This document shows, piece after piece, positions 1 through 9,450 of a stretch of 29,256 nucleotides of DNA (the stretch's first letter is position 1; the number at the start of each line of letters is the position of its first letter). The stretch is from the IMG/VR virus record IMGVR_UViG_3300027608_000007, positions 1 to 29,256 of that record. One strand, given 5' to 3'. Source of the stretch: a virus. The notes under the pieces are model-generated. The model saw nothing but the letters and a program-made list of their open reading frames with translations, was not told the origin of the DNA and did not search any database. The translations under genes were made by a program, and so were the position numbers.

Positions 1-50
1 ACGAAAAGATTAACGCTATCACTGTGACAATCGTGAAGCCTACCGAGTAA
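1..50 (+). CDS. terminase small subunit, 3' fragment created by the window cut
   Basis: Bases 3-50 encode the last 15 residues (ending ...VKPTE) and the TAA stop of the small terminase subunit, whose full copy is at 28757-29179. It is partial only because the circular genome was opened here. The stop codon is directly followed by the ATG of the large subunit. Confidence 0.9.
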   Translation, partial: EKINAITVTIVKPTE

Positions 51-127
51 ATGAATATTAAAAGCACTGTTATCTTCGAAAAGAACTTTGAGGCCATAGC
101 AGGTGACAAGCGATTTATAATAAACGA
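1..127. repeat. 127-bp terminal direct repeat (first copy)
   Basis: Bases 1-127 are identical to 29130-29256. The repeat spans the end of the terminase small subunit gene and the start of the large subunit gene, so joining the ends restores both genes in frame. The length equals a k-mer size commonly used by assemblers, so this is most likely the overlap of a circular or circularly permuted genome rather than a biological terminal repeat. That last point is inference. Confidence 0.95.
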
Positions 128-1199
128 GGGAGGGTCTAGAAGCTCTAAGACTTATTCGCTTTGTCAGTTAATGATTATATATTGCTTACAAAATAATAAC
201 AAGGTGGTGTCAGTTATTCGTAAGACATTCCCGGCATTGAGAGCCACAGTACTCCGTGACTTTATAGAGATACTTAAAGACATTGGACTATACAAGCAAG
301 AAGCTCACAACAAGAGTGAACACATCTACACGTTTGCAAATGGGTCAATGATTGAATTTTTTAGTGTAGATGATGAGCAGAAGATAAGAGGTAGGAAAAG
401 GGATATAGCCTGGTGCAATGAGGCAAACGAATTATTTTTCGATGACTACACTCAGCTCAATATGAGAACGGAGGACAAGCTAATCTTCGACTACAATCCA
501 TCTGACTCTGCCTCTTGGTTATACGAGCTACCAAAAGACGAAAGTATATTAATCAAATCAACGTACAGGGACAATCCATTCTTACCGGAAAGCATTAAGC
601 TACAAATAGAAGACCTCAAGCGTACAGACGAAGCCTTATACCAAATCTATGCATTGGGTGAAAAGGCAACAAGCAAGAGCAACATATATAGCAATTGGTC
701 ATTCGTTACTCATAGACCTGCTAAGTTTGTTAAGTACGTATACGGAATTGATTTTGGGTATAACCATCCCACCGCATTGATAAGAGTTTACTATTGTGAC
801 AATGACATCTATATCGAGCCTGTCATATACGAGAGTTACTTAACTACTACTATGCTAATCGAAAAGCTAAACACATTAGGGATAGAGCAAACAGTTACCA
901 TACTAGCTGACTACTCAAGACCTGAGATAATACAAGAGATGAATATCGCAGGCTATGATGTGCAAAACGCTAACAAGGTAGTGAAGAAAGGAATAGACAA
1001 TGTTAAGACCTTTGGAGTGATATGTCAAGACGATAAAGCTATTAAGCGAGAGTATGAGAATTATAAATGGAAGAAGATAGCCGATTTCATAACTGACGAA
1101 CCGGTCAAGCTATTCGACGATGCTATGGATGCTATCAGATATGCAACTACTCACATAAGACAAGAGTATTATACTGACGACTCGTACTATGCATTCTGA
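51..1199 (+). CDS. terL: terminase large subunit (PBSX/Terminase_3-like)
   Basis: This is the packaging motor: an N-terminal ATPase that pumps DNA into the prohead and a C-terminal RNase H-fold nuclease that cuts the concatemer. I see a Walker A-like loop GGSRSSKTYS (residues 27-36), an acidic ATPase strand RDIAWCNEANE (117-127), and nuclease aspartates in YGIDFGYNHP (D234), ILADYSRP (D287) and FDDAMDAIRYA (D357/D360). At 382 residues it is slightly short but has both domains. The ATG abuts the stop of the small subunit gene, so the two are translationally linked. The family assignment rests on motif order and on recall of XtmB-like sequences. Confidence 0.93.
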   Translation: MNIKSTVIFEKNFEAIAGDKRFIINEGGSRSSKTYSLCQLMIIYCLQNNNKVVSVIRKTFPALRATVLRDFIEILKDIGLYKQEAHNKSEHIYTFANGSMIEFFSVDDEQKIRGRKRDIAWCNEANELFFDDYTQLNMRTEDKLIFDYNPSDSASWLYELPKDESILIKSTYRDNPFLPESIKLQIEDLKRTDEALYQIYALGEKATSKSNIYSNWSFVTHRPAKFVKYVYGIDFGYNHPTALIRVYYCDNDIYIEPVIYESYLTTTMLIEKLNTLGIEQTVTILADYSRPEIIQEMNIAGYDVQNANKVVKKGIDNVKTFGVICQDDKAIKREYENYKWKKIADFITDEPVKLFDDAMDAIRYATTHIRQEYYTDDSYYAF

Positions 1200-1365
1200 T
1201 ATACTCCATAAAATTCAAGTCGTTCAAGCTTACATACACCACAAGACAGGTAAGCAAGTGAGGATAGTATTCAATCGACCGGATAGAATGCAACAACATT
1301 TAGCCTTACTTGATCAAGCGTATATGATAGCTATGAATGAGTTTAAAAACACGAATGCGAAATAA
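1189..1365 (+). CDS. small hypothetical protein after terminase
   Basis: This is a 58-residue ORF (starts MHSDILHKIQ, ends EFKNTNAK) whose ATG lies inside the last codons of the terminase gene, an 11-base overlap in another frame. It fills almost the whole gap between terL and the promoter-like motif at 1344, and the -35-like half of that motif lies in its last codons. No domain is recognised. The overlap and the clean fit in the gap support it as a real gene; the function is unknown. Confidence 0.6.
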   Translation: MHSDILHKIQVVQAYIHHKTGKQVRIVFNRPDRMQQHLALLDQAYMIAMNEFKNTNAK

Positions 1366-1378
1366 ATTAATATAGGTA
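1344..1378 (+). promoter_or_regulatory. putative phage late promoter, copy 1
   Basis: TAAAAAC (1344-1350), 17 bases, then TAATATAGGTA (1368-1378). It is one of five copies of TNWAAAC-N17-TAATATAGGTA in the genome. Unlike the other four, the ATG of the next gene (1389) lies 11 bases beyond the motif, so its transcript would have a leader of about a dozen bases. Promoter function is inferred. Confidence 0.7.
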
Positions 1379-1388
1379 AAGACAATCA

Positions 1389-2858
1389 ATGGCACTAGTA
1401 GCACAAGCAACACCTCAAGTAATCGTTCCTGCATATAACCCTATTAAGTACATCTACAGCTCAAGTAATGTAGCTTTGCAAGGTTTCAAGTTTATATATG
1501 ATATTTATCAAAGCGGTACAGCTAACAAGATAGCAGAGTATAGAGTTATGCCTACATATGCTACAGGCTTTGGCGAGATAGACCTAAGCAAGTTACTACA
1601 AGCAAAGGTAAGCTATGACTTGAACTTAACGAATACATCGGTATATAACGCACCTAACAGCCATTACAAATATGACGTAAAGGTAGGCGAGGAATATCTT
1701 ACTACCACCTTATATACATTTGCACTCACTCAATATATACCTGCTCCGTACAACGGAAGAGTACAAATAAACGTAGCTAACACTTTTCTAGTAGGTGACC
1801 AAATACAAATCACTCAAGGCGTAGGTGGTTCTGCGAATCCAAATCTTGAAGGCTTGTTTACTGTGCTAGTAGCAAACCCATTGTATATAGTAGTAAATAG
1901 TTTATGGACTTTGATAGGTAACCCCAATGTTGATGGAGCTATTACATATGCAGATGGTCGTAAGACAGTCACTCGTAATATGGCTTTAGTGTTAAACAGG
2001 TATGTCTTTAACGGAGCTATAAGGTGGAGCGAATGGCCTAGCTATAATTATCAAGACTATATGCTAAATGGTATCTTTGATAGATTCCTTACTACGCTTC
2101 CGCCTAATAACTTTTACGCTACCTTGTCACAAGATTTATGGCTTAACGCTATAGCTAACGGCTCACCTACTCCACCGGATACTTTATACATTGTTACTAG
2201 CGATGGCGATGTCTTTGAAAAGAATGTAACAGCTGCAGACCACGTTAGTGGAATAAGTGCAGGCCCTAATAACTATGGTTTACTATCTGTTGTCTCAGGC
2301 TCATTGCCAATGATCAAACCTAGCACGGAATGGTACAACGTAAGCTATGTAAGGAATGGTGTACAATCTTCTAGAAGATACTATGTTTATCTAGACAGGC
2401 GAATAAGAACAACTGAATATTCTATCTTATTTCTTGATCGTATGGGTTCGTGGGGAAGCTTTGCATTTACTTTGAATAGTTACGAAAAAGGTAACGTAAC
2501 ACGAGAACAATTTAATCAAGATGTTAAAGGATATATCAATGGGTCAAACCATTGGGACTATGAGTTAACTGATAGAGGAATGACAAACACATATGTAAGT
2601 ACTCAAACAACTATAGATTTAGCTACCAACTTTATGAATATAGAAACGGCTAACTATTTTACTGAGCTTATCTCGTCGCCTGTGACTTTTGTAAAGCAAA
2701 GCGACTACTCGCTAGATTGTGAGCTACCGGAAAGTACTCCATACATTAGCTGTAATATCTTGACAAGTGACTACCAAGTATATAACCAACGTAACAAGAA
2801 TCTAATCAAGCAAAACATAACTATTAAATTAGCTAACAACAATATAGTAAATGGTTAA
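1389..2858 (+). CDS. putative tail structural protein (489 aa)
   Basis: This is a 489-residue protein rich in Tyr, Asn, Thr and Ser with no signal peptide or membrane segment, typical of beta-rich virion proteins. It is the first gene behind the putative late promoter at 1344 and overlaps the next large gene by 8 bases, so the pair is probably co-translated. Its place between terminase and the 958-residue protein plus tape measure suggests a distal tail, tail-tip or baseplate component. I do not recognise a specific family, and a head or adsorption role cannot be excluded. Confidence 0.6.
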   Translation: MALVAQATPQVIVPAYNPIKYIYSSSNVALQGFKFIYDIYQSGTANKIAEYRVMPTYATGFGEIDLSKLLQAKVSYDLNLTNTSVYNAPNSHYKYDVKVGEEYLTTTLYTFALTQYIPAPYNGRVQINVANTFLVGDQIQITQGVGGSANPNLEGLFTVLVANPLYIVVNSLWTLIGNPNVDGAITYADGRKTVTRNMALVLNRYVFNGAIRWSEWPSYNYQDYMLNGIFDRFLTTLPPNNFYATLSQDLWLNAIANGSPTPPDTLYIVTSDGDVFEKNVTAADHVSGISAGPNNYGLLSVVSGSLPMIKPSTEWYNVSYVRNGVQSSRRYYVYLDRRIRTTEYSILFLDRMGSWGSFAFTLNSYEKGNVTREQFNQDVKGYINGSNHWDYELTDRGMTNTYVSTQTTIDLATNFMNIETANYFTELISSPVTFVKQSDYSLDCELPESTPYISCNILTSDYQVYNQRNKNLIKQNITIKLANNNIVNG

Positions 2859-5727
2859 GATACAATTAAGTACAGGTTTTCTAGATGTCAAAGAAGGCAC
2901 TGCCTTTCCTCTTAACTTTCAAGTAGGAGACATACGAGATATTAGTCAGCGAAAGGGAAACTTTTCAAAGACCATTACCTTAACAGGTAGCAAGAATAAC
3001 AACAACTTGTTAAATCATTACTATGATGTAAATATAATTGAAGGCACGTTTAACATTAACGCTATAACTACTTGTACTGTAATTCAAGATGGAATACCTG
3101 TAATGGAAGATTGTTCTTTGCAGTTAACTTCTATACTAAAGACACAGCTCACAGATGGTTACGAGGAACACGTTACATACGAGGTGTTAATTAAAGACTC
3201 AAAGGCAGATTTCTTTACAGCAATCACGAATAAAGAATTAACTGATATAGATTTTAGTGACTTCAACCACACGTATAATGCTCTTAATGTGGTTAATAGA
3301 TTTAGTAACACAGTGGTGGATGGCTTTAAGTATTTCTTACCTGCATCAGATGACGCTATCTATAACACTCAAGAATTTAAGCCTGCAATTTTTGCTAAGG
3401 TGTACTTTGATAGAATCTTTCAAGACGCAGGGTTTACCTACGATTGGCCATCTATGGGTTATGATAGATTTGAAAAGCTATTTATTCCATACAATGGTGG
3501 CGTAGACAACTTTGACTATAATGATTATTTAGTCAAGGCAGAAAAGACATTGCCTACCACAATCAATGGCGCTAACAACATACCGGGGTTTTCTAACATT
3601 GCTAATAGTGGCAATAGTTTTACACCTGCTACTAAGATAAACATTACCGGATGGACTGAACTCGAAGACCCTCAAAATATCTTTAATGATGTAACAGGTG
3701 TGTATTCTATACCTTTTAATATTAGTGCGTTAAATGGTCAATACTATGACTATAGCGTTACTATAACTTATCAACTTAATCTAGTTAATAGTTCAGGAGG
3801 TACTTTGTATGGCAATGTTGGTGGTGTAGCTGCATCTGTATTCTATAAGCCAATGATAGGTGTACAAATAGCAGGTCAAAACATTGCTTTTAGTAATTTA
3901 TATGTAAATGGCTTACCTCCTGCAGGTTATACAAATGCAGGTAACGCCGTGCAATGCCCTCTGACTATACCTGTAGGAACAACTAATATTTTAAATCAAA
4001 CTGTTCAAACTAATATACCATTAAGTGGTGCTTCACTTACTACAGCTAATACAGCCACTGTAGGTATAAATGTATCTCAGCATACGTTAATAACAACTAA
4101 CAACACAAGTTCTGTAAGAGGGTGGAGAAGGATATCACCATCCGGGCCTACACCTGCTTCCGGGCAATTAGTTATACAAGCTGTCATTACTAATATACAA
4201 CTAAGCATTGTACCATCTTCTACAATATATACTATTGGTGGTACGATAGATGTTAATGATTATGTTCCTAAAAAGATTAAGCAAAGCGATTTTATCAAGA
4301 GTATTTTCAATATGTATAATCTTTACGCTACCATTGACAACACTCAGCCAAACAAGATTAATTTAATTCATCGAGATGCTTTTTACGATAGTGGTGTGGA
4401 GGTAGATTGGACATACAAACTAGCAAAAGATCAAGAGCAAGAGTTATCTTTTTTACCTGAACTGACAAGTAAGAAAATAATCTTAACATATGCAGACGAT
4501 AAGGATAACCCAAACACTATATATACAAATGCGACTAGTAATATTTATGGTCAAGCGGAGGTCATTTTTGACAATGAATTTGTTAAAGAGGTAAACACGA
4601 AAAAATTATTATTCTCACCTACTCCTGTAATTAAAACAGTCTTTGGAGCTTTCGTTCCAATGATAGCAGGAGCAGCACCTGAAACTAACATACGTATCTT
4701 ATACGATAAGACTACTGTAGGTCAACCTCTTGCCACTTGTGGACAATTTTACATCTATGATATCGGAAGTGTTGGTCAAATCAACTTAACAAACTATCCT
4801 TTAGTTGGTCACTTCGATGACCCATTGACTCCCACGTTTGACATTAACTATGCTATCTGTGATTTCTACTATTATCAACCATCTAGTCTAACCGATAACA
4901 ATCTTTATAACAGGTATTGGAGGCGTACAATGGGACAAATCAATAATGGTAAGATGCTTACTGCTATGTTCAACTTGAAAGAACCGGACATACAAGCAAT
5001 GAAGTTGAATGATAAAATAAGAATAGATAACTCGTGGTGGAATATTAACAAGGTAATCGATTATGATGCTAACTCAAATAAGCTTACAAAAGTAGAATTA
5101 ATCAGCATAGACAACGAGATTAACTTCTCACCATTTATGGGGCCAAGTGGGCCTATCATACCTAATCCTCCTGCAGCCATTGGAGCTATGCAGATGTTAG
5201 CGATGAGCAACGTAAACACGACTAGAATGATTACCACTAATGTATTTGGCAATCAAGCCAATGCTCAGGTAATGGGGAGAGGAAACATAATAGTTGGAGG
5301 CACGAGGTCAGTAGTAGTAGGTGATGATTACATAGTAAGTGAAAACGAATTAGCAGGTAACAACATAAGAGCTTCAACTTTTAACGGAGTTCCGGTAGGT
5401 ATTACTCCTTTAGTTTATACTGCTAACTTAACTCAATTTGGAATAGGTGACCCAATGGCTCAAGTGATTAATGATACAATAGGTGGTATCACTTGGACAA
5501 GGTCAAACGTAGGTGAGTACGTAGGATATTTAGATGGGTATAACATAGGTGATATTATAGTCCCATTTTTTACTGTTATGATTAATAATGTTTTCTACGA
5601 CGGAATAGTATCTACAACTTATCTAGGTGCATCTAATGAAGTCTATATAACTACTTCGCAAATAGGTACAGGATACATAGATGGCTACTTAATTAATACA
5701 ACAATAGAAATTAAATATTACATATAA
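2851..5727 (+). CDS. putative tail tip / baseplate protein (958 aa)
   Basis: This is the largest protein in the genome. The N-terminal part contains GTAFPLNFQVGDIRDISQ and GNFSKTITLTG, a pattern I associate with Bacteroidota phage tail proteins. The middle is long, Asn/Thr-rich and beta-like. Near residues 770-780 is a short Gly/Pro stretch (GPSGPIIPNPP), followed by a C-terminal region with repeated short Gly/Val turns (RGNIIVGGTRSVVVGDD) resembling fibre-type folds. It is followed by the tape measure gene after one base. A tail hub or central fibre role is inferred from size and position; no catalytic motif is seen. Confidence 0.6.
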   Translation: MVKIQLSTGFLDVKEGTAFPLNFQVGDIRDISQRKGNFSKTITLTGSKNNNNLLNHYYDVNIIEGTFNINAITTCTVIQDGIPVMEDCSLQLTSILKTQLTDGYEEHVTYEVLIKDSKADFFTAITNKELTDIDFSDFNHTYNALNVVNRFSNTVVDGFKYFLPASDDAIYNTQEFKPAIFAKVYFDRIFQDAGFTYDWPSMGYDRFEKLFIPYNGGVDNFDYNDYLVKAEKTLPTTINGANNIPGFSNIANSGNSFTPATKINITGWTELEDPQNIFNDVTGVYSIPFNISALNGQYYDYSVTITYQLNLVNSSGGTLYGNVGGVAASVFYKPMIGVQIAGQNIAFSNLYVNGLPPAGYTNAGNAVQCPLTIPVGTTNILNQTVQTNIPLSGASLTTANTATVGINVSQHTLITTNNTSSVRGWRRISPSGPTPASGQLVIQAVITNIQLSIVPSSTIYTIGGTIDVNDYVPKKIKQSDFIKSIFNMYNLYATIDNTQPNKINLIHRDAFYDSGVEVDWTYKLAKDQEQELSFLPELTSKKIILTYADDKDNPNTIYTNATSNIYGQAEVIFDNEFVKEVNTKKLLFSPTPVIKTVFGAFVPMIAGAAPETNIRILYDKTTVGQPLATCGQFYIYDIGSVGQINLTNYPLVGHFDDPLTPTFDINYAICDFYYYQPSSLTDNNLYNRYWRRTMGQINNGKMLTAMFNLKEPDIQAMKLNDKIRIDNSWWNINKVIDYDANSNKLTKVELISIDNEINFSPFMGPSGPIIPNPPAAIGAMQMLAMSNVNTTRMITTNVFGNQANAQVMGRGNIIVGGTRSVVVGDDYIVSENELAGNNIRASTFNGVPVGITPLVYTANLTQFGIGDPMAQVINDTIGGITWTRSNVGEYVGYLDGYNIGDIIVPFFTVMINNVFYDGIVSTTYLGASNEVYITTSQIGTGYIDGYLINTTIEIKYYI

Positions 5728-5728
5728 A

Positions 5729-7957
5729 ATGAACGAGGTAACAATCCCCATAAAATTAGTAGGCCTTGGCGAGATGAAGGCTGAGCTGAAGCAAATTAAA
5801 AATGATTTAGTTTCTGCAACTGACCCGGCTGAAATAGAAAGATTGTCGACTCGCGCAGGTGAACTCAATCAGAAACTTAAAGAAACTAATAAGACGATTA
5901 AGAACTTTAGTACAGGCTCTACTGTGCAACAGGTAGGTAATCAAGTAAGTGGTATTAAGGATAGTCTAATGAATTTAGATTTTAAAAAGGCTTCCACACA
6001 AGTTACTGCCTTTACAGGTACTCTCGCTAAATTCAAGCCTGCTGATTTAACAAAAGGCTTAGGTACACTTACAAGTGCTGTGGGTAAGTTAGGCGCTCAG
6101 TTACTTAAGATGGGATTACAATTGCTGACTAATCCTATATTTTTGTTAGTCGTGGTCATAGTGGCTATAGTTTTAGCTTTCACTGTTTGGGAGGATAAAC
6201 TAGGAAAATTTGGTACAGCCTTGAAAATTGCGTTCTTTGGAATATACATACTCGTTGAAGCCGTTAAACTTTTAATTGAAGGCTTTAAGAAACTTACTGA
6301 TTGGTTAGGATTAACTTCATTTGCGGCAGATGATAATGCTGAGAGAGTTAAGGTAGCAGCTGAAAAAAGCACAGAGGCTAGTAAAAAAAGAACGGAGCAA
6401 ATATCTCAGTATTATGACCAAGAGATAGCTATGGCTAGAGCTGCAGGAAAAGATACAGTTGTTCTAGAAATACAAAAATCAAAAGAACTTGAAGCCCAAG
6501 CAAAAGTTAGATTGGGAGATGCTCAGGCAACATTAGCGTCGATGGCTCATATGGTAGGCACAGCTGCTGAAGAGGAGAAACAAAAATTAAGGGATAAGAT
6601 TATAGAAGAGAATGAAATCATTAGGGGTGCCGATAATGCAAGGGAGGTGATGTATGCTGCTAATGTCAAAAAAGTAGCAGACAATGCAAAGAAGGTAGCC
6701 GATAATGCTAGGGCTGTGGGGAAGGCTATTAATGATAAGCGCATAGCAGACCAAAAAACTTTTGATACAAACAGATTAAATGCTGAAAGGCAAATTGAAG
6801 ATTTACGAATAGCTGCGATAAAAGATGATGCAAAAAGAGAAGCAGAGGCACTTAAAGAAAAGTACGAAAGGCTACGAGCTGACTTACTTAAAGATGCTAC
6901 TAAAAATGCTACTGAAAAAGCAACATTGCTAAAAGCATTTAATTTAGCAGAAACAAACGAGCAGGCTAAAATTGATCAGGCAAAAAAGCAAAAAGAAAAC
7001 GAAGCCTTTCAAGCTCTAAACGCATTGAAGATAGCCAATATGGTGGAAGGTGAGGCTAAGATAGCAGAACAGCAAAAGGTAGCCTATAACCAATCTATTA
7101 ATGCAGCCAAAGAAAAATATGGGGCAGACTCTGCACTATTTATTGAAATTCGAGATGAGTTAGCAAAAGCAGATGCAGCTACCACAAAAGCTAGAGGAGA
7201 TAAAAAGATAGCTGACCAACAGGCTCTATTGAACTCACTCAATGAATTAGGATTAACTGATGACCAACGGAAAATATTAGCCATTGAAGCTCAGTATCTA
7301 AAAGAGCAAGAACTTGCTAATGGTAATGCTGAGACTTTACTAGCTTTGGAAAATAAGCATAAAGCAGATATTGAAAAAGTTGAGAATGATGCTGCTATTG
7401 CTAGAATAGAAAAAGAAAAACAAGTCAGAGATTCTAAACTAGCTTTTGCTAAAGACACAGTTGATGGCTTGAGTAACTTAGGGGGAATGCTTATCAAAGA
7501 CCAAAAGAAACTTGAGAAATTTAACAAGGCAAGTGCTTTAATTCAAATAGGTATAGACACGGCTAAGGCTATCTCGTCTTTGGTGGCTGCCGCTAATATG
7601 AACCCATTTAATGCTGTGACAGCAGGAGGAGCAGGTATTGCTCAATTCGCTGCAGGTATTATTCAAATTGCTACTAACGTCGCCAAAGCAAAACAAATAC
7701 TTTCGTCACCCGGTACAGCACCTAGTGCAGGTGGTGGTGGCGGTGGTGGTGGTGGTGATACAGGAGGAACTTCTGCAGCTACAGTTTTACCTCAAGCAGC
7801 CCAATTATTTGGTCAAGGTAATAATTCTAATAGCTTTAATGCAGGAGGAGAAAGTACTAGTGATAATAATATGACAGTGACAGCTGTGGTTAGTGAAACT
7901 CAAATAACCAATGTACAAAATAAAATAAATATGATAAATAAAAACGCCGAACTATGA
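5729..7957 (+). CDS. tail tape measure protein
   Basis: This is a 742-residue protein with the hallmarks of a tape measure, which sets tail length and is ejected at infection. It has an N-terminal coiled coil (about residues 14-58), two hydrophobic helices (about 136-154 and 166-182), and a very long Ala/Lys/Glu-rich coiled coil (about 200-600). A second apolar segment at about 610-660 is followed by a run of nine glycines near residue 670. The start codon is one base after the preceding stop. A modest length for a siphovirus suggests a relatively short tail. The repetitive heptads make shadow ORFs on the other strand. Confidence 0.88.
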   Translation: MNEVTIPIKLVGLGEMKAELKQIKNDLVSATDPAEIERLSTRAGELNQKLKETNKTIKNFSTGSTVQQVGNQVSGIKDSLMNLDFKKASTQVTAFTGTLAKFKPADLTKGLGTLTSAVGKLGAQLLKMGLQLLTNPIFLLVVVIVAIVLAFTVWEDKLGKFGTALKIAFFGIYILVEAVKLLIEGFKKLTDWLGLTSFAADDNAERVKVAAEKSTEASKKRTEQISQYYDQEIAMARAAGKDTVVLEIQKSKELEAQAKVRLGDAQATLASMAHMVGTAAEEEKQKLRDKIIEENEIIRGADNAREVMYAANVKKVADNAKKVADNARAVGKAINDKRIADQKTFDTNRLNAERQIEDLRIAAIKDDAKREAEALKEKYERLRADLLKDATKNATEKATLLKAFNLAETNEQAKIDQAKKQKENEAFQALNALKIANMVEGEAKIAEQQKVAYNQSINAAKEKYGADSALFIEIRDELAKADAATTKARGDKKIADQQALLNSLNELGLTDDQRKILAIEAQYLKEQELANGNAETLLALENKHKADIEKVENDAAIARIEKEKQVRDSKLAFAKDTVDGLSNLGGMLIKDQKKLEKFNKASALIQIGIDTAKAISSLVAAANMNPFNAVTAGGAGIAQFAAGIIQIATNVAKAKQILSSPGTAPSAGGGGGGGGGDTGGTSAATVLPQAAQLFGQGNNSNSFNAGGESTSDNNMTVTAVVSETQITNVQNKINMINKNAEL

Positions 7958-8388
7958 ACAGCCTTCAAGCAATAACCAATCACATCATTGCATTTTACAC
8001 AGCTCATAAGCAAGTGTTCAAAGTAGGTAGTGATTTTAAAGAGCAACTTTATAACTTTGCTACTCAAGATGAGAAGTATCCGCTCGTTTATATTGTGCCT
8101 AGTGGAGTTATTCCAACTGAGAACACAACAGAGTTCAACTTTGATATATATTGTTACGATATAATTCAAAAAGATAGAGCGAATATCATAACCATTTTAA
8201 GCGACACTCAGCAGATACTCAGCGATCTAAACGTGTACTTTACGGATAGTAGTGACTATTCGTTTGATGTGGTAGGCGTTCCTACATTCACACCTATAAA
8301 TAATGAATTGCTAGATTACGCTGCCGGTTACCAAATGAGTATAACACTAACAGTAAACGATTGGACTGATTGTGCCGTACCAATCTAA
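7954..8388 (+). CDS. putative tail terminator/completion protein
   Basis: This is a 144-residue soluble protein whose ATG overlaps the stop of the tape measure gene. The pattern of an N-terminal helix (residues 3-20), a central strand region with YPLVYIVPSG and FNFDIYCYD, and a C-terminal strand with YQMSITLTVND resembles small head-tail joining or tail terminator proteins. These usually carry strands that form a hexameric ring. Assignment rests on size, fold pattern and place; confidence is moderate. Confidence 0.45.
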   Translation: MNSLQAITNHIIAFYTAHKQVFKVGSDFKEQLYNFATQDEKYPLVYIVPSGVIPTENTTEFNFDIYCYDIIQKDRANIITILSDTQQILSDLNVYFTDSSDYSFDVVGVPTFTPINNELLDYAAGYQMSITLTVNDWTDCAVPI

Positions 8389-8418
8389 ACAAATCACTTT
8401 ACTAAACTAATATAGGTA
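8384..8418 (+). promoter_or_regulatory. putative phage late promoter, copy 2
   Basis: TCTAAAC (8384-8390), 17 bases, then TAATATAGGTA (8408-8418). The final A is the first base of the ATG of the next gene (8418), so a start a few bases beyond the -10-like element would give a leaderless or nearly leaderless mRNA. The -35-like half overlaps the last codons of the preceding gene. Promoter function is inferred. Confidence 0.72.
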
Positions 8419-8675
8419 TGGCAAACAATACACTACAACAAATAGCAGATAACTTAGGGGTAACAGGATATGATAATACTAGCTTACTCATTGGCATAGC
8501 TGAATACTATGGAGTTAATCCTAATCATTCTAAGTGCTTAATGTTTGATATCTTAGATGCTCAGGGTGGTGATGCTGCTAACTCTAAGAATTATATGGAG
8601 GATCTAGTGATAGCATTATCAGGTACTCCTAATAGTTTGAATGTTATAGAAGCTTGGGAAAACGCAACAATTTAA
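8418..8675 (+). CDS. small virion-associated protein (85 aa, hypothetical)
   Basis: This is an 85-residue acidic protein beginning MANNTLQQIADNLG, with no cysteine pairs, signal or membrane segment. It directly follows the putative late promoter and is separated by three bases from a fibre-like gene. The sequence LLIGIAEYYGVNP, rich in small residues, hints at a small helical protein. Co-expression with fibre and connector genes suggests a structural or assembly role. No family recognised. Confidence 0.6.
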   Translation: MANNTLQQIADNLGVTGYDNTSLLIGIAEYYGVNPNHSKCLMFDILDAQGGDAANSKNYMEDLVIALSGTPNSLNVIEAWENATI

Positions 8676-8678
8676 GCT

Positions 8679-9449
8679 ATGGGATGGTGGGGTAATTGGA
8701 GGGTCACAGCTCCTACACATATCGGCGACTTACAACCAACAGATTTGCTTGATTGCACTTCTATAATTGGTGGTGTAGAAGTAAATAACACTATCACAGG
8801 AGCTCAGATTATCGCAGCTGCTAGTGGTGGCACTGCAACTTGGGGAAGTATCACAGGTTTACTACCTGCTCAAACTGATTTGCAAAGTGCATTAAATGCT
8901 AAGCAAGACACGCTAGTAAGTGGAACAAACATAAAGACCATTAATTCAACATCATTGCTAGGTAGTGGAGATATTGTTATTGCAGGTTCAAGCCCTTACA
9001 CTACAATTGGAAATGCTACCGGAACATTAGTAAACAACTCTACTACCAATACTATTAGTGCATCTATCCTTATCCCTGCTAATACCTTAGTAGCTACAAA
9101 AGTACTACAGCTAAGGTCTCAAGTTCGTAAGGTAGGAGGCTCGGGTACAGCTAACATAAGGTTTTACATTAACACGATTAATAGTTTAGTAGGCGCTACA
9201 CAGATAGCTCAAGGTGCAAATATGACAGGCTCGGGACAAATGCAGAGGGTCGCTAGAGATTTTTACATTACTAATAATACAATTCAATGCTATCTACCAA
9301 CTAACCCTATAAGTACAGATTTATCTAGTGGAGCTATGACTAGCGTAGCTTATATACTTGCCACACCTTACTATCTGATAGCATCAGTACAAAATTCAAC
9401 TCTATTAGAAGATGGAACAATAACAAGATTAAATTTAATGATTTACTAA
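8679..9449 (+). CDS. tail fibre-like / receptor-binding protein
   Basis: This is a 256-residue protein. The part ATWGSITGLLPAQTDLQSAL followed by NAKQDTLVSGTNIKTIN and SLLGSGDIVI (about residues 50-105) is a motif I know from many phage tail fibres, where it forms the shaft before a trimeric knob. The C-terminal about 150 residues (AGSSPYTTIG onwards) are beta-rich and likely form the receptor-binding head. Start is three bases after the previous stop. The function, adsorption to the host surface, is inferred from the fibre motif. Confidence 0.65.
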   Translation: MGWWGNWRVTAPTHIGDLQPTDLLDCTSIIGGVEVNNTITGAQIIAAASGGTATWGSITGLLPAQTDLQSALNAKQDTLVSGTNIKTINSTSLLGSGDIVIAGSSPYTTIGNATGTLVNNSTTNTISASILIPANTLVATKVLQLRSQVRKVGGSGTANIRFYINTINSLVGATQIAQGANMTGSGQMQRVARDFYITNNTIQCYLPTNPISTDLSSGAMTSVAYILATPYYLIASVQNSTLLEDGTITRLNLMIY

Positions 9450-9450
9450 A

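Noticed and set aside
2840-2853. CAATATAGTAAATG before the 958-residue gene resembles the late motif
   Set aside because: The GGTA is lost, the AAC upstream is at 18 rather than 17 bases, and the ATG is displaced; the gene overlaps its upstream neighbour and needs no promoter.
6097-7527. Several minus-strand frames across the tape measure gene
   Set aside because: They are shadows of a Lys/Ala/Glu-rich coiled-coil gene; no starts, spacing or families support them.
7731-7760. GGT/GGC repeat run as a regulatory repeat
   Set aside because: It encodes the polyglycine linker of the tape measure protein in frame.
8405-8420. Similarity of TATAGG to a T7-type RNA polymerase promoter
   Set aside because: No single-subunit RNA polymerase gene is present and the rest of the T7 consensus is missing; the two-box form fits a sigma factor better.
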